Below, piece by piece: positions 8,263-19,627 of a stretch of 64,000 bases of DNA. Below the pieces are notes generated by a model. The model had not been told where the DNA came from. It saw only the letters and a list, made by a program, of their open reading frames with translations, and did not search any database. The stretch is taken from contig CP072538.1 of assembly GCA_021730105.1 (NCBI GenBank), forward strand, positions 186,001 through 250,000. The letters are read 5' to 3'. The first letter of the stretch is position 1. The number at the start of each line of letters is the position of its first letter. Position numbers and translations under genes: made by a program. Origin of the DNA: Candidatus Ruthia sp. Plio_17_S18. Its GTDB lineage: Bacteria > Pseudomonadota > Gammaproteobacteria > PS1 > Pseudothioglobaceae.

Positions 8263-10365
8263 ATGGCAAGAACAACCCCACTTGATCGTTATCGTAATGT
8301 TGGCATTATGGCACACATTGATGCCGGCAAAACAACCACAACAGAGCGTATTTTATTGTATACGGGCCGTACTCACAAAATTGGTGAGGTGCATGATGGT
8401 GGCGCAACTATGGACTGGATGGAGCAAGAGCAAGAGCGTGGTATTACCATTACTTCTGCAGCAACCACTTGTTTTTGGCAGGGTATGGACAAGCAGTTTG
8501 AAGACCACCGTATTAATATTATTGATACACCGGGTCACGTTGACTTTACCATTGAGGTTGAGCGTTCATTAAAAGTATTAGATGGTGCTTGTGCTGTATT
8601 TTGCGCAGTTGGTGGGGTAGAGCCTCAGTCAGAAACGGTTTGGCGTCAAGCGAATAAATATAACGTACCAAGAATTGGTTTTGTTAATAAAATGGATCGC
8701 GCTGGCGCGGACTTTTTACGTGTTTGCGAGCAAATTAAAACACGCTTAGGTGGCAATCCAGTACCCATGCAAATTGCCATTGGTGCAGAAGAAGGTTTTG
8801 AAGGTGTTGTAGATTTAATCAGCATGAAAGCTATTTTTTGGAACGAAGATGATCAGGGTGCAACTTACGAAACAAGGGATATCCCTGCAGAATTACAAGA
8901 ATTGGCAGAGGAAAAACGTGAGTTCATGATTGAATCTGCTGCTGAGGCAAATGATGAGCTAATGAAAAAATACCTTGAAGAAGGCGAGCTTAGTCATGAT
9001 GAAATTAAAGAAGGCATTCGCTCTCAAACCATTAAAAGTGAAATTATCCCAATGTTTTGTGGCTCTGCCTTTAAAAATAAAGGTGTACAAGCTGTGTTAG
9101 ATGCCATGATTATGTATATGCCATCACCATTAGATGTAGATGCCATTACAGGTATATTGGACGACAAGGATGAGACGGTCGCTCCTAGAAAAGCGGATGA
9201 TGATGAACCATTTGCCGCACTAGCATTTAAAATTGCAACTGATCCATTTGTGGGTAATTTGACTTTTTTCCGCGTATATTCGGGCGTATTAAAAGCAGGT
9301 GATTTTGTATATAATTCATCTAAAGGTAAGAAAGAACGAATTGGTCGTATGGTGCAAATGCATGCCAATGAGCGTGAAGAAATTAAAGAAGTACGTGCAG
9401 GTGATATTGCTGCAGCAATCGGTCTTAAAGATGTCACGACAGGTGATACTTTATGCGATCTTAAACAGAAGATTGTTTTAGAAAGAATGGAATTTCCTGA
9501 GCCGGTGATTGCTTTGGCAGTGGAGCCTAAAACCAAAGCAGACCAAGAAAAAATGGGCATTGCGCTTGGCAAATTGGCGGCTGAAGATCCCTCTTTTCGT
9601 GTATCAACCGATGAAGAATCAGGTCAAACCATTATTGCAGGCATGGGCGAGCTTCACTTAGATATTATTGTTGATCGCATGGTTCGCGAATTTGATGTTG
9701 AGTGTAATGTTGGTGTGCCACAAGTTTCTTATCGTGAAGCCATTACAACTATGGTTGAGCATCAACATAAATTTGCTAAGCAATCTGGTGGCCGTGGTCA
9801 ATACGGTCATGTATATTTACGAATTGAGCCTCAAGAGCCAGGTGCTGGCTATGAATTTGTTGATGAAATTAAAGGTGGTGTCATTCCTAAAGAATATGTA
9901 CCTGCAGTAAACAAAGGTATTCAGGAGCACATGGAAAATGGCGTATTAGCTGGCTTCCCTATAGTTGATATTAAAGTAACTGTTTATGATGGTTCTTATC
10001 ATGATGTTGACTCGAATGAAATGGCATTTAAAATTGCAGCCGGTAAATGTTTGAGTGAAGGTGTTAGAATGGCCAATCCTCAATTACTTGAGCCAATGAT
10101 GGCGGTAGAAGTTTCAACACCTGAAGATTATATGGGTGATGTGATGGGTGATATTAATAGACGTCGTGGTATTGTTGGTGCGATGGAAGACACACCTGTA
10201 GGTAAGCAAGTTAAGGCAGAAGTTCCTTTAGCAGAAATGTTTGGTTATGCTAATGATTTGCGCTCAATGACACAAGGTCGAGCAAGCTATTCAATGGAAT
10301 TTGCAAAATATACAGCAGCGCCAAAAAAAGTGGCTTATGAAGTGATTGAAAAATTAAATAAGTAA
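8263..10365 (+). CDS. fusA: Elongation factor G
   Basis: Translocation GTPase of 700 aa. G-domain motifs: [15 protein letters not shown] (P-loop), [13 protein letters not shown] (switch I), [10 protein letters not shown] (switch II), NKMDRAGA. Domain IV carries [12 protein letters not shown], and the C-terminal domain carries [13 protein letters not shown]. Third gene of the str operon, 23 nt after rpsG. Confidence 0.98.
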   Translation: MARTTPLDRYRNVGIMAHIDAGKTTTTERILLYTGRTHKIGEVHDGGATMDWMEQEQERGITITSAATTCFWQGMDKQFEDHRINIIDTPGHVDFTIEVERSLKVLDGACAVFCAVGGVEPQSETVWRQANKYNVPRIGFVNKMDRAGADFLRVCEQIKTRLGGNPVPMQIAIGAEEGFEGVVDLISMKAIFWNEDDQGATYETRDIPAELQELAEEKREFMIESAAEANDELMKKYLEEGELSHDEIKEGIRSQTIKSEIIPMFCGSAFKNKGVQAVLDAMIMYMPSPLDVDAITGILDDKDETVAPRKADDDEPFAALAFKIATDPFVGNLTFFRVYSGVLKAGDFVYNSSKGKKERIGRMVQMHANEREEIKEVRAGDIAAAIGLKDVTTGDTLCDLKQKIVLERMEFPEPVIALAVEPKTKADQEKMGIALGKLAAEDPSFRVSTDEESGQTIIAGMGELHLDIIVDRMVREFDVECNVGVPQVSYREAITTMVEHQHKFAKQSGGRGQYGHVYLRIEPQEPGAGYEFVDEIKGGVIPKEYVPAVNKGIQEHMENGVLAGFPIVDIKVTVYDGSYHDVDSNEMAFKIAAGKCLSEGVRMANPQLLEPMMAVEVSTPEDYMGDVMGDINRRRGIVGAMEDTPVGKQVKAEVPLAEMFGYANDLRSMTQGRASYSMEFAKYTAAPKKVAYEVIEKLNK

Positions 10366-10375
10366 GGAGCATCAA

Positions 10376-11566
10376 ATGTCAAAAGAAAAATTCGAAAGAA
10401 CCAAACCACACGTCAACGTCGGCACAATCGGTCACGTTGACCACGGCAAAACCACACTCACAGCCGCCATCACTAAAGTTATGGCAGAAGCGCGCGGTGG
10501 CGAATTCAAAGATTATGCAGATATTGATAATGCCCCTGAAGAAAGAGAACGCGGTATTACCATCTCAACAGCCCACGTCGAGTATGAAAGTGAAGCCCGC
10601 CATTATGCACACGTTGATTGCCCAGGACATGCCGACTACGTTAAGAACATGATCACAGGTGCTGCTCAAATGGACGGTGCTATTATTGTTATTGCTGCCA
10701 CAGATGGTCCAATGGCTCAAACCCGTGAGCACATTCTATTATCTAAGCAAGTAGGCGTCCCTTACATCGTTGTTTACATGAACAAAGCCGATATGGTTGA
10801 CGATGAAGAATTGGTTGAATTGGTTGAATTGGAAATCCGTGAGTTACTAGACGAATATGATTTCCCAGGTGATGACACGCCAGTCATCTTCGGTTCAGCA
10901 CTTAAAGCTTTAGAAGGCGACATATCAGACATGGGCGTACCTTCAATCATTAAGTTAGTAGAAGCACTAGACACTTACATCCCAACTCCTAAGCGTGACA
11001 CAGACAAGTCATTCTTAATGCCAATTGAGGATGTATTCTCAATCTCAGGTCGTGGCACTGTAGTGACAGGCCGTATTGAAGCAGGCATTGTTAATGTTGG
11101 TGACGAATTAGAAATCGTTGGTATTAAAGACACACAAACCACTACTTGTACCGGTGTTGAAATGTTTAGAAAGTTACTTGATTCAGGCGAAGCAGGCGAT
11201 AACGTGGGTGTTTTACTTCGTGGTACCAAGCGTGAAGAAGTTGAACGTGGTCAAGTATTGGCCAAGCCAGGCTCAATCAATCCACATTCAAAATTTGAAG
11301 CAGAAGTTTATATTTTAAGCAAAGATGAGGGCGGCCGTCATACCCCATTCTTTAACAACTACCGTCCACAGTTCTATTTTAGAACAACGGACGTGACAGG
11401 CGCTTGTCAGCTACCTGATGGTGTAGAGATGGTAATGCCAGGTGATAATGTGAAAATGCAAGTAGCGCTATTGTCACCAATCGCTATGGAAGATGGCTTA
11501 AGGTTTGCTATTAGAGAAGGTGGTCGCACGGTGGGTGCGGGTGTGGTTTCTAAGGTGACGGATTAA
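10376..11566 (+). CDS. tuf: Elongation factor Tu
   Basis: Delivers aminoacyl-tRNA to the ribosome. 396 aa with [51 protein letters not shown] and the C-terminal [13 protein letters not shown]. Ten nucleotides follow fusA. By eye the first 800 bp use far more C-ending codons than fusA or the ribosomal genes, as expected for extreme expression or for homogenisation with a second tuf copy; only one copy is in the window. Confidence 0.98.
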   Translation: MSKEKFERTKPHVNVGTIGHVDHGKTTLTAAITKVMAEARGGEFKDYADIDNAPEERERGITISTAHVEYESEARHYAHVDCPGHADYVKNMITGAAQMDGAIIVIAATDGPMAQTREHILLSKQVGVPYIVVYMNKADMVDDEELVELVELEIRELLDEYDFPGDDTPVIFGSALKALEGDISDMGVPSIIKLVEALDTYIPTPKRDTDKSFLMPIEDVFSISGRGTVVTGRIEAGIVNVGDELEIVGIKDTQTTTCTGVEMFRKLLDSGEAGDNVGVLLRGTKREEVERGQVLAKPGSINPHSKFEAEVYILSKDEGGRHTPFFNNYRPQFYFRTTDVTGACQLPDGVEMVMPGDNVKMQVALLSPIAMEDGLRFAIREGGRTVGAGVVSKVTD

Positions 11567-11579
11567 ATTAGTTAATTAA

Positions 11580-11616
11580 GGTGCAAGGTTTATTGTATAA
11601 TCTTGCGTTTTTCGTT
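11580..11616 (+). terminator. Hairpin between tuf and rpsJ overlapping a -10 element
   Basis: GCAAG (11583-11587) pairs with CTTGC (11601-11605) and is followed by GTTTTT, a weak Rho-independent terminator shape for the str operon. The loop holds a perfect TATAAT (11596-11601), a possible -10 for the S10 operon, though the -35 region is poor. The 90-nt rpsJ leader is shorter than the Escherichia coli S10 leader and I see no L4-type autoregulatory structure. Confidence 0.45.
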
Positions 11617-11656
11617 TGAGAAATTTACAACGCAAATAGACAGGATATAAAGGCAC

Positions 11657-11968
11657 ATGAGCAATCAAAATATTAGAATTAAATTAAAAGCATTTGATCA
11701 TCGTTTAATCGACAAGTCAGCGCTTGAAATTGTAGAAACAGCTAAGCGCACAGGTGCCAGTGTTAGAGGTCCAATTCCTCTACCTACTAAGAAGGAGCGT
11801 TTCACTGTATTGACCTCTCCTCACGTTAATAAGAAGGCAAGAGACCAATACGAATTAAGAACTTACGTTAGGTTAATGGATGTTATTAGTCCAACAGACA
11901 AAACAGTAGATGCACTCATGAAGCTAGATTTAGCAGCCGGTGTTGATGTTGCAATTAAGCTGAATTAA
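11657..11968 (+). CDS. rpsJ: 30S ribosomal protein S10
   Basis: First gene of the S10 operon; 30S head protein that also serves as NusE in antitermination. 103 aa, full length. Conserved core: [51 protein letters not shown]. Confidence 0.98.
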   Translation: MSNQNIRIKLKAFDHRLIDKSALEIVETAKRTGASVRGPIPLPTKKERFTVLTSPHVNKKARDQYELRTYVRLMDVISPTDKTVDALMKLDLAAGVDVAIKLN

Positions 11969-11995
11969 GCAAGTAAATAATTTAGGAATAAGATC

Positions 11996-12721
11996 ATGGC
12001 AATGGGTTTAGTGGGACAAAAAATAGGAATGACGCGCCTGATAAGCGATGACGGTTCTATTACACCAGTGAGTGTAATTAAAATTGAGCCCAATCGTATT
12101 GTTCAAACAAGAACAATTGATATAGACGGCTATAGTGCTGTCCAAGTAACAACAGGGGTGAAAGTAAATAAAAAAAGCGAAGCCAAAGTACGTCGCGTAC
12201 CTGCTGCCATTAAAGGTCATTACGCTAAAGCCTCTCAAGAAATTGGCTTGGGGCTTTGGGAGTTTAGAGTAGAAGCTGATGACATAACCGATGTAACAAG
12301 TGTTGATATTTCATTATTTAGTGCTGGTCATTATGTTGATGTTATTGGCAAATCTAAAGGTAAGGGTTTTCAAGGTGGTGTAAAGCGTCATAATTTCCAA
12401 ATGCAAGACGCCACTCATGGTAACTCAATTTCTCACCGTGCTATTGGTTCTACAGGGCAATGTCAAGAGCCTGGTCGTGTCTTTAAAGGTAAGAAAATGG
12501 CTGGTCATATGGGTGATGAGCAAGTAACCCAAGAGTGTCTAAAAGTTGTTAAAGTGGACAATGAAAGAAATATCATTCTTGTTAAGGGTTCAATTCCTGG
12601 TGCAACTAAAGGCTTTGTTAAAGTTTCTTTATCACCTAAGAAAAACAAGATTAATCAAGAAGTTAGCAAAAATATTCAAAATCAAGTAACTGATGAAGTG
12701 GCCCAAACTGAACAAGCGTAA
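11996..12721 (+). CDS. rplC: 50S ribosomal protein L3 with a C-terminal extension
   Basis: Early 50S assembly protein near the peptidyl-transferase centre. Core motifs GLVGQKIGMTRL, GKGFQGGVKRHNF, MAGHMGDEQVTQ and VKGSIPGATKGFVKV are intact. 241 aa against about 210 usual: roughly 30 residues (KKNKINQEVSKN...TEQA), rich in N, Q and K, follow the normal end and look disordered. Confidence 0.97.
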   Translation: MAMGLVGQKIGMTRLISDDGSITPVSVIKIEPNRIVQTRTIDIDGYSAVQVTTGVKVNKKSEAKVRRVPAAIKGHYAKASQEIGLGLWEFRVEADDITDVTSVDISLFSAGHYVDVIGKSKGKGFQGGVKRHNFQMQDATHGNSISHRAIGSTGQCQEPGRVFKGKKMAGHMGDEQVTQECLKVVKVDNERNIILVKGSIPGATKGFVKVSLSPKKNKINQEVSKNIQNQVTDEVAQTEQA

Positions 12722-12730
12722 GAGTTTAAG

Positions 12731-13345
12731 ATGAAATTAAAAGTATTAAATATAAGCACAAACAAGTCAAGCACCATTGAGGTGGCTGATGCTGTTTTTG
12801 CAAGAGATTTTAACCAATCACTGGTTCACCAAGTGACCACAGCTTATATGTCTGGCGGTCGTCAAGGTTCCAAAGCACAAAAAAATCGTTCTGCTGTTAG
12901 TGGTGGCGGCAAGAGACCTTGGGCGCAAAAAGGCACAGGTCGTGCCCGTGCTGGCACTACTCGTGGCCCTATTTGGCGTTCAGGTGGTGTGACATTTGCA
13001 GCTGCGCCAAAAAGTTATGCGCAAAAGGTTAATAAGAAAATGTATAAGGGTGCAATCAGTGTTATTTTTTCTGAACTCGCTCGCTCTGAACGTTTAAAAG
13101 TGGTGTCAGAGTTTGACATTAAAGAGATTAAAACTAAGAATGTCATCGCATTACTCAAGACACTTAATGTGAAATATGCCTTATTAATGACTGATGAGTT
13201 AAATGAGAATTTATATTTATCTTCTCGTAATTTATATCATGTTGGTGTTTGTGATACACAAAGTATTGACCCGGTTAGCTTGATTGGTTATGACAATGTT
13301 GTGGTAACCGAGGCAGCATTGAAAAAAATTGAGGCAATGTTATGA
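12731..13345 (+). CDS. rplD: 50S ribosomal protein L4
   Basis: Binds 23S rRNA and lines the exit tunnel; in Escherichia coli it also regulates the S10 operon. 204 aa. The tunnel-loop region is readable as [18 protein letters not shown] followed by [12 protein letters not shown]. Its last codon overlaps the rplW start by 4 nt (ATGA), which implies translational coupling. Confidence 0.98.
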   Translation: MKLKVLNISTNKSSTIEVADAVFARDFNQSLVHQVTTAYMSGGRQGSKAQKNRSAVSGGGKRPWAQKGTGRARAGTTRGPIWRSGGVTFAAAPKSYAQKVNKKMYKGAISVIFSELARSERLKVVSEFDIKEIKTKNVIALLKTLNVKYALLMTDELNENLYLSSRNLYHVGVCDTQSIDPVSLIGYDNVVVTEAALKKIEAML

Positions 13346-13632
13346 ATCAAGAAAAAGTATTAAAAACCTTATTGGCGCCAATCGTTTCTGAAAAAACGAA
13401 CATGCTGTCAGCACACAATCAATACGCGTTTAAAGTTCGTGTTGATAGTTCTAAAAGAGAGATTAAAGCTGCAGTTGAAATGTTGTTGAGCGTTAATGTT
13501 GAAAAGGTGACAACCTCAATTGTTAAAGGTAAGAAAAAAATATTTAAAGGTAAGGTTGGATCGCGTGCAAATTGGAAAAAAGCAATGGTAAAAGTGTCTG
13601 AAGGCCAAATGATTGATGTGAGCAACACTTAA
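13342..13632 (+). CDS. rplW: 50S ribosomal protein L23
   Basis: L23 lies at the tunnel exit and docks trigger factor and SRP. 96 aa, beginning [18 protein letters not shown]; the [20 protein letters not shown] helix and [14 protein letters not shown] are family-typical. It overlaps rplD by 4 nt. Its docking partner trigger factor is encoded at 37977. Confidence 0.97.
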   Translation: MNQEKVLKTLLAPIVSEKTNMLSAHNQYAFKVRVDSSKREIKAAVEMLLSVNVEKVTTSIVKGKKKIFKGKVGSRANWKKAMVKVSEGQMIDVSNT

Positions 13633-13642
13633 AGAGATTATT

Positions 13643-14473
13643 ATGGCACAAGTAATTAAAAGAAAACCAACCTCACCAGGTAGAAGATTTGTTGTTAGTA
13701 TTGTAGACAAAGAGTTACATAAAGGTGCACCTTACGCACCATTAACACAAAGCAAAAATAGAATCAGCGGTCGTAATAACGCAGGCCGTATTACCACACG
13801 TCATAAGGGTGGTGGGCATAAACGTCGTTATCGTATTATTGATTTTAAACGTAATAAAGATGATATTACTGCACGTGTTGAACGTTTGGAATATGATCCA
13901 AACCGTAGCGCTAATATTGCCTTAGTTTTATATGCTGACGGTGAGCGTCGCTATATTATTGCGCCTCGTGGTTTGAGTGCTGGTGATACCATTGTGTCAG
14001 GCAATTCTGTTGCCATTCAAGCAGGCAATGTAATGCCATTAAGCAACATCCCATTAGGTAGTGTGGTTCATTGTATTGAATTAAAACCCATGAAAGGCGC
14101 ACAAATTGCCCGTAGTGCTGGCACCTCTGCACAGTTGATTGCTAAAGAAGGCAATTATGTTACTTTAAGGCTTCGCTCTGGTGAGGTACGCAAAATTTTG
14201 GCAGATTGTCGCGCAACGATTGGTGAAGTTTCTAGGTCTGAACATAGTTTAAGAAAATTAGGTAAAGCAGGTGCCACTCGTTGGCGAGGTGTTCGTCCAA
14301 CTGTCCGTGGTGTTGTTATGAACCCGGTTGACCATCCACATGGTGGTGGTGAGGGTAAAACCAGCGGTGGTAGACACCCGGTTTCTCCTTGGGGTACACC
14401 GACAAAGGGTTATAAAACACGTAGTAATAAACGCACAGATAAGCTCATCGTGCGTCATAGGAATAAGGGTTAA
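13643..14473 (+). CDS. rplB: 50S ribosomal protein L2
   Basis: L2 is required for subunit association and peptidyl transfer. 276 aa. The C-terminal signature [20 protein letters not shown], with its conserved His, and [13 protein letters not shown] are complete. Confidence 0.98.
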   Translation: MAQVIKRKPTSPGRRFVVSIVDKELHKGAPYAPLTQSKNRISGRNNAGRITTRHKGGGHKRRYRIIDFKRNKDDITARVERLEYDPNRSANIALVLYADGERRYIIAPRGLSAGDTIVSGNSVAIQAGNVMPLSNIPLGSVVHCIELKPMKGAQIARSAGTSAQLIAKEGNYVTLRLRSGEVRKILADCRATIGEVSRSEHSLRKLGKAGATRWRGVRPTVRGVVMNPVDHPHGGGEGKTSGGRHPVSPWGTPTKGYKTRSNKRTDKLIVRHRNKG

Positions 14474-14475
14474 TC

Positions 14476-14745
14476 ATGGCTAGATCATTAAGAAAAGGAC
14501 CGTTTGTAGACGAGCACTTAATCAAAAAAGTATTAGTGGCTCAAGAAAAAAATGACAGAAAACCAATTAAAACATGGTCGCGTCGCAGTGTTGTCGTGCC
14601 TGAAATGATTGGTCTTACGATTGCAGTTCATAACGGTAGGGCGCATGTTCCTGTGTCTATCAATGAAAACATGATTGGTCATAAATTGGGCGAATTTGCC
14701 ATTACTAGAACTTTCAAAGGTCACTCTGGTGATCGCAAAGCTTAA
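14476..14745 (+). CDS. rpsS: 30S ribosomal protein S19
   Basis: 30S head protein forming a complex with S13. 89 aa, starting [19 protein letters not shown], with [19 protein letters not shown] near the end. Two nucleotides separate it from rplB. Confidence 0.98.
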   Translation: MARSLRKGPFVDEHLIKKVLVAQEKNDRKPIKTWSRRSVVVPEMIGLTIAVHNGRAHVPVSINENMIGHKLGEFAITRTFKGHSGDRKA

Positions 14746-14753
14746 ATAGGTAG

Positions 14754-15092
14754 ATGACAATGAAAGAAGTTAAAGCAGTACACAAATATGCAAAAACATC
14801 CGCTTTTAAAGCAAGACTGGTGGCGGATCAGATTCGTCTTAAATCGGTAGAGGAGGCCTTAAATATTTTATCATTCAGTAATAAAAAAGCAGCAATTTTA
14901 GTTAAAAAAGTGTTGAACTCAGCCATTTCTAATGCTGAGCATAATGATGGACTAGACATTGATGAATTATGCGTTACCAGTATTTATATTGACGAAGGTT
15001 CAACCATGAAAAGAATTCGTCCAAGAGCAAAAGGTAGGGCGAATAGAATTTTAAAAAGAACAAGCCACATTACAGTTGGCGTAAGCAAGTAG
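14754..15092 (+). CDS. rplV: 50S ribosomal protein L22
   Basis: Tunnel protein of 112 aa. Conserved core: [32 protein letters not shown] and the extended loop around [18 protein letters not shown]. Two ATGs in frame compete (14754 and 14760); the second gives a protein closer to the family's usual N terminus, but both have similar ribosome-binding context. Confidence 0.97.
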   Translation: MTMKEVKAVHKYAKTSAFKARLVADQIRLKSVEEALNILSFSNKKAAILVKKVLNSAISNAEHNDGLDIDELCVTSIYIDEGSTMKRIRPRAKGRANRILKRTSHITVGVSK

Positions 15093-15099
15093 GTTTAAT

Positions 15100-15804
15100 A
15101 TGGGTCAAAAAGTCAATCCAAAAGGTATTAGATTAGGTATTGTCAAAGATTGGGATTCTAAATGGTATGCCAATAGTCAAGATTATTCTAGGTATTTATT
15201 ATCTGATATTGAAGTTAGAGATTATATGTTCGATAAATTAACGAATGCTTCTGTTAGTCGCATTCAGATTGAACGTTTGGCAAATAGTGCTAAGGTTGCT
15301 ATTCATACGGCACGTCCAGGTATTGTTATTGGCAAAAAAGGTGCTGATATTGAGCAGTTAAAGTCAACTGTTTCAAAAATGATGGGTATTCCTGTTCATA
15401 TTAACATTGAAGAAATTAAAAAACCTGAGCTTGATGCTCGTTTGGTGGCTGAAAATATTGCTCAACAATTGGAAAAACGTGTGATGTATCGTCGTGCTGT
15501 TAAGCGTGTGCTAGGCAATGCAATTCGTTTGGGCGCTCAAGGTATTAAAGTGATGGTCAGTGGTCGTTTAAATGGTGCAGAAATTGCTCGTTCCGAGTGG
15601 TATCGTGAAGGTCGAGTACCATTACATACTTTTAGAGCTGATGTTGATTATTCCTCTTATGGTGCAAACACACAGTACGGTGTTATTGGTATTAAGGTTT
15701 GGATTTTCAAAGGTGAGATTCTAGATCACAAAAAAGGCACACTAGATGAGGTTGCTCGCCGTGGTGCAACGAATAAATTGCCAAAAAATAAAGCGAAGGA
15801 TTGA
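15100..15804 (+). CDS. rpsC: 30S ribosomal protein S3
   Basis: mRNA-entry-site protein of 234 aa with an N-terminal KH domain ([15 protein letters not shown]) and the C-terminal domain beginning [20 protein letters not shown]. Starts [15 protein letters not shown]. Complete. Confidence 0.98.
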   Translation: MGQKVNPKGIRLGIVKDWDSKWYANSQDYSRYLLSDIEVRDYMFDKLTNASVSRIQIERLANSAKVAIHTARPGIVIGKKGADIEQLKSTVSKMMGIPVHINIEEIKKPELDARLVAENIAQQLEKRVMYRRAVKRVLGNAIRLGAQGIKVMVSGRLNGAEIARSEWYREGRVPLHTFRADVDYSSYGANTQYGVIGIKVWIFKGEILDHKKGTLDEVARRGATNKLPKNKAKD

Positions 15805-15807
15805 TCA

Positions 15808-16218
15808 ATGTTACAACCTAAGAGAACAAAATTTAGAAAAATGATGAAAGGTCGTAATCGCGGTCTTGCAACGGGTCATAAGGTTAGTTTTGGTGAAATC
15901 GGACTTCAAGCTGTGGGCAGATGTCGCATGACCGCCAGACAAATTGAATCTGCACGTCGTGCAATGACACGTCATGTTAAGCGTCAAGGAAAAATTTGGA
16001 TTCGTGTGTTTCCAGACAAGCCTATTACTAAAAAACCATTAGAAGTTAGAATGGGTAAAGGTAAGGGTAGTGTTGAATATTGGGTTGCACAAATTAAACC
16101 TGGTCAGATGTTATTTGAAATGCAAGGTGTTGATGAAACAATTGCTAGAGAAGCATTTGCATTAGCGGCAGCAAAGTTGCCAGTCAAAACTACAGTTATT
16201 AAACGGATGGTAATGTAA
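15808..16218 (+). CDS. rplP: 50S ribosomal protein L16
   Basis: Helps form the A-site of the 50S subunit. 136 aa with [35 protein letters not shown] and [12 protein letters not shown]. The stop codon shares one base with the rpmC start (TAATG). Confidence 0.98.
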   Translation: MLQPKRTKFRKMMKGRNRGLATGHKVSFGEIGLQAVGRCRMTARQIESARRAMTRHVKRQGKIWIRVFPDKPITKKPLEVRMGKGKGSVEYWVAQIKPGQMLFEMQGVDETIAREAFALAAAKLPVKTTVIKRMVM

Positions 16219-16406
16219 TGGATGTTAAAGAGTTAAGAAATCAAGACGTTTCAGCACTTAATGAAACGTTGATTAAACTTCTAAAGAAGCATTTTGAGTT
16301 GCGCATGCAGCATAAAAGCGCACAATTGGATGATGCTTCAAAGTTGGGAAAAACTAAAAGGTCTATTGCACAAGTTAAAACTATTATTAGGCAGAAACAA
16401 GCATGA
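16218..16406 (+). CDS. rpmC: 50S ribosomal protein L29
   Basis: Small two-helix tunnel-exit protein, 62 aa: [20 protein letters not shown] ending with a family-typical basic helix ([17 protein letters not shown]). Overlaps rplP by 1 nt and rpsQ by 4 nt. Confidence 0.96.
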   Translation: MDVKELRNQDVSALNETLIKLLKKHFELRMQHKSAQLDDASKLGKTKRSIAQVKTIIRQKQA

Positions 16407-16669
16407 GTGACACAAAAGTAGAACGCGTATTAACAGGCACGGTTGTGAGTAGCAATCGTAACAAGACCATTGCTGTTTTAATTGAACGCAAAGTAAGACA
16501 TCCTATTTACAAAAAATACATCAAACGTAGCACCAAAGTGCATGCACACGATGAAAAGAATGAATGCACACGTGGTGATTTAGTTCGAGTGGTTGAATCA
16601 AAGCCATTTTCAAAAACTAAACATTGGGCATTACTGGAAGTGGTTGAAAAATCAGTTTCTGTTGATTAA
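16403..16669 (+). CDS. rpsQ: 30S ribosomal protein S17
   Basis: Primary 16S rRNA binder, 88 aa: [39 protein letters not shown] and [19 protein letters not shown]. Last gene of the S10 operon by gene order, coupled to rpmC by ATGA. Confidence 0.97.
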   Translation: MSDTKVERVLTGTVVSSNRNKTIAVLIERKVRHPIYKKYIKRSTKVHAHDEKNECTRGDLVRVVESKPFSKTKHWALLEVVEKSVSVD

Positions 16670-16697
16670 TATTAAGTTTATTTAAAAAGAGTAATTC

Positions 16698-17066
16698 ATG
16701 ATTCAAATGCAAACAAAACTTAAGGTCACAGATAATAGTGGTGGCGTTAAAGCAATGTGTATTAAAGTACTGGGTGGTTCTAAGCGTCGTTATGCTAACA
16801 TCGGCGATGTCATTAAGGTCAGTATTAAAGAAGCCGCACCGCGTGGCAAAGTTAAAAAAGGCGATGTGTATGATGCAGTTGTTGTACGTACTGCTCATGG
16901 TGTTCGTCGTAGCGATGGGTCTCGTATTCGTTTTGATAATAATGCAATTGTACTTCTAAGTACAAAACTTGAGCCAATCGGTACTCGTATTTTTGGCCCA
17001 GTGACTCGCGAATTACGCAATGCACAATTTATGAAAATTGTCTCACTTGCACCAGAGGTTTTATAA
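16698..17066 (+). CDS. rplN: 50S ribosomal protein L14
   Basis: First gene of the spc group, 122 aa: [53 protein letters not shown]. Only 28 nt follow rpsQ with no terminator, so S10 and spc genes are probably one transcript. Overlaps rplX by 1 nt. Confidence 0.98.
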   Translation: MIQMQTKLKVTDNSGGVKAMCIKVLGGSKRRYANIGDVIKVSIKEAAPRGKVKKGDVYDAVVVRTAHGVRRSDGSRIRFDNNAIVLLSTKLEPIGTRIFGPVTRELRNAQFMKIVSLAPEVL

Positions 17067-17377
17067 TGCAAAAGATTAAATTAAACGACGAAGTTATTAT
17101 TATTGCCGGCAAAGACAAAGGCTCTACAGGTACAGTAACCAAGGTATTAGATTCTAAGGTGCTGGTTGAGGGTTTAAATCTTGCCAAAAAACATGTAAGA
17201 CCCAACCCAAATGCAGGTGTTACGGGTGGTATTACAGAGATAGAAATGCCTCTAGCAGTTTCTAATGTTGCTATTTATAATCCAGCAACTAAAAAAGCTG
17301 ATAGGGTTGGTGTCCGCACTAATAAAGACGGCATTAAAGAAAGATTTTTTAAATCAAATGATGAAGCAATCGTTTGA
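17066..17377 (+). CDS. rplX: 50S ribosomal protein L24
   Basis: 50S assembly initiator, 103 aa, with the KOW motif [17 protein letters not shown] and [12 protein letters not shown]. Complete. Confidence 0.97.
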   Translation: MQKIKLNDEVIIIAGKDKGSTGTVTKVLDSKVLVEGLNLAKKHVRPNPNAGVTGGITEIEMPLAVSNVAIYNPATKKADRVGVRTNKDGIKERFFKSNDEAIV

Positions 17378-17399
17378 TTAAGTATAAGGAAATATAAGC

Positions 17400-17939
17400 G
17401 TGTCTAGATTACAAGAACAATACATAAACGAAATTTTACCAGCTTTACAAAAAGAGCTAGGTATGTCTAATCCTATGCAAGTGCCTAAGATTGAAAAAAT
17501 TACAATCAATATGGGATTGGGTAGTGCATTGGGTGATAAAAAGGTACTGCAAAGTGCATTGGAAGAAATTAGCCTTATTTCTGGTCAGAAACCATTAACT
17601 TGTAATGCGCGTAAATCAGTGGCAAGTTTTAAGTTAAGAGAAGGAAGCCCAATTGGTTGTAAGGTTACTTTACGCAAGGAAAGAATGTATGAATTTCTTG
17701 ATCGCTTGGTTAATATTGCCATTCCTCGTATTCGTGATTTTCGTGGCTTAAAGGCCACTGCATTTGACGGTCGTGGTAATTACAACATGGGTATTACTGA
17801 GCAGATTACATTTGCTGAGATTGATTTTGAAAAAGTAACAAGAGTGCGTGGGATGGATATTGCCATTACCACCACTGCAAAAAGTGATGAAGACGCTAAG
17901 AAACTATTGGCAATGTTTAAATTTCCATTTAAAGGATAA
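17400..17939 (+). CDS. rplE: 50S ribosomal protein L5 (GTG start)
   Basis: Binds 5S rRNA. 179 aa; starts at GTG 17400 ([16 protein letters not shown]) after the ribosome site AAGGAA. Family motifs: [57 protein letters not shown]. Confidence 0.97.
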   Translation: MSRLQEQYINEILPALQKELGMSNPMQVPKIEKITINMGLGSALGDKKVLQSALEEISLISGQKPLTCNARKSVASFKLREGSPIGCKVTLRKERMYEFLDRLVNIAIPRIRDFRGLKATAFDGRGNYNMGITEQITFAEIDFEKVTRVRGMDIAITTTAKSDEDAKKLLAMFKFPFKG

Positions 17940-17944
17940 GAAAA

Positions 17945-18250
17945 ATGGCTAAAAAGTCTATGATAAATAGAGACATCAAGCGCACAAAGCTGGTTGAAAA
18001 ATACAAAGTAAAACGCCTTGAGCTTAAGAAAATTATTAAGAGTATTAACACATCTGATGAAGAGCGTTTTCAAGCAACCATTAAGTTACAGGCTCTGCCA
18101 CGTGATGCTTCGCCAACACGTCAGCGTAGTCGTTGCGCTTTGACAGGTCGCCCACATGGTTTTTACCGTAAGTTTGGCCTTGCTAGAACCAAACTTAGAG
18201 AGCGCACTATGAATGGTGAAGTTCCAGGTTTATCTAAAGCAAGCTGGTAA
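17945..18250 (+). CDS. rpsN: 30S ribosomal protein S14 (zinc-free type)
   Basis: 101 aa, the long C-minus form without the CxxC zinc ribbon: [40 protein letters not shown] and [20 protein letters not shown]. Complete. Confidence 0.97.
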   Translation: MAKKSMINRDIKRTKLVEKYKVKRLELKKIIKSINTSDEERFQATIKLQALPRDASPTRQRSRCALTGRPHGFYRKFGLARTKLRERTMNGEVPGLSKASW

Positions 18251-18261
18251 GGAGAAATAAT

Positions 18262-18657
18262 ATGAGTATGTCTGATCCTATTGCTGATATGTTAACGCGC
18301 ATTCGCAACGCACAAATGGTTGAGAGAAAAAAAGTTAATGTTACAGCGTCAAATTTAAAATCTGCCATTGCAAGTGTGATGCAACAAGAAGGCTATATTG
18401 AATCTTTTAGTGTTGATGGTGTTTCTGCTAGTAAAACATTAAACATTAAATTAAAATATTATGACAACAAGCCAGTTATTGAAAAATTACAGCGTATATC
18501 AAAGCCAAGTTTAAGAGTTTATGTGGGCAGTTCACAAATGCCAAGTGTTATGAATGGCTTAGGTATTGTTATTGTTTCTACGCCTAAAGGCGTGATGACT
18601 GGACAAGCAGCACATGAGCACAATGTAGGCGGCGAAGTTTTGTGTAGCGTTTACTAA
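18262..18657 (+). CDS. rpsH: 30S ribosomal protein S8
   Basis: 16S central-domain binder that in Escherichia coli represses the spc operon. 131 aa: [20 protein letters not shown] and [19 protein letters not shown], ending GGEVLCSVY. Complete. Confidence 0.97.
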   Translation: MSMSDPIADMLTRIRNAQMVERKKVNVTASNLKSAIASVMQQEGYIESFSVDGVSASKTLNIKLKYYDNKPVIEKLQRISKPSLRVYVGSSQMPSVMNGLGIVIVSTPKGVMTGQAAHEHNVGGEVLCSVY

Positions 18658-18672
18658 TATTGGAGAGTTAGA

Positions 18673-19218
18673 ATGTCTAGAGTTGCAAAATCACCCATTA
18701 CCATACCAACTGGTGTTGAAGTTACCATTACTGATCATTTAATGTATGCCAAGGGTAAGTTGGGTAAGTTGAATATGAATGTTCATCCTTGCGTTGTAAT
18801 TACAAATACTGATGATAAACTTAGTTTTGATATTACTATTGCTGAAAAGAAAGAGCAAAAGAAAGCTTGGGCTCAAGCTGGCACAGCAAGAGCCAATACT
18901 GCAAATCTTATTCAGGGTGTAACAGAAGGCTGGGAAAAGAAGTTAACCTTAATTGGTGTTGGTTATCGTGCCAAAGCAATGGAAAAAGTACTGGATCTTA
19001 CATTAGGTTTTTCGCACCCAATTAATTACAAACTCCCAGAAGGCGTTACAGTTGAAACACCTTCTCAAACTGAAATTGTCATTAAAGGTATGGACAAGCA
19101 AAAAGTAGGTCAGGTGGCCGCTGAAATTAGAGCTTATCGTCCACCAGAGCCTTACAAAGGTAAGGGCGTTCGTTACACTGATGAACAAGTTGTTCGTAAA
19201 GAAGCTAAGAAGAAATAA
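18673..19218 (+). CDS. rplF: 50S ribosomal protein L6
   Basis: 181 aa, two related RNA-binding domains: [39 protein letters not shown], and the C-terminal signature [20 protein letters not shown]. Complete. Confidence 0.98.
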   Translation: MSRVAKSPITIPTGVEVTITDHLMYAKGKLGKLNMNVHPCVVITNTDDKLSFDITIAEKKEQKKAWAQAGTARANTANLIQGVTEGWEKKLTLIGVGYRAKAMEKVLDLTLGFSHPINYKLPEGVTVETPSQTEIVIKGMDKQKVGQVAAEIRAYRPPEPYKGKGVRYTDEQVVRKEAKKK

Positions 19219-19235
19219 TTGACCAAGGTATTAAT

Positions 19236-19583
19236 ATGAAACTTTCTAAAAAACAAGCTCGTTTAAGAAGAGCAACCAAATTTAGAGCCAAGCACGCACA
19301 AAGAAGTGTTGAGCGCTTATGCGTTCACAAAACTGCACAGCATATTTATGCTCAGATTATTAGTCCTTGTGGTACTAAAGTGTTGGCTTCTGCTTCGACA
19401 TTAGTAGCCAAACTTAAAAATGGTGGTAATGTAGATGCAGCAACTAAAGTTGGTGAAGCAATCGCTAAAGCTGCTACTAGTGCAAAAGTAACAAAAGTCG
19501 CTTTTGACCGCTCTGGATTTAAATATCATGGTCGTATTAAAGCGTTGGCTGATGCGGCAAGAGAAGGTGGTTTGGACTTCTAA
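19236..19583 (+). CDS. rplR: 50S ribosomal protein L18
   Basis: 5S rRNA-binding protein, 115 aa: [20 protein letters not shown], and the C-terminal [19 protein letters not shown] with REGGLDF. Complete. Confidence 0.97.
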   Translation: MKLSKKQARLRRATKFRAKHAQRSVERLCVHKTAQHIYAQIISPCGTKVLASASTLVAKLKNGGNVDAATKVGEAIAKAATSAKVTKVAFDRSGFKYHGRIKALADAAREGGLDF

Positions 19584-19627
19584 GTTATTAATAAGATTAA
19601 TTAAAAAAAATTAAAAAGGCGTAAATA

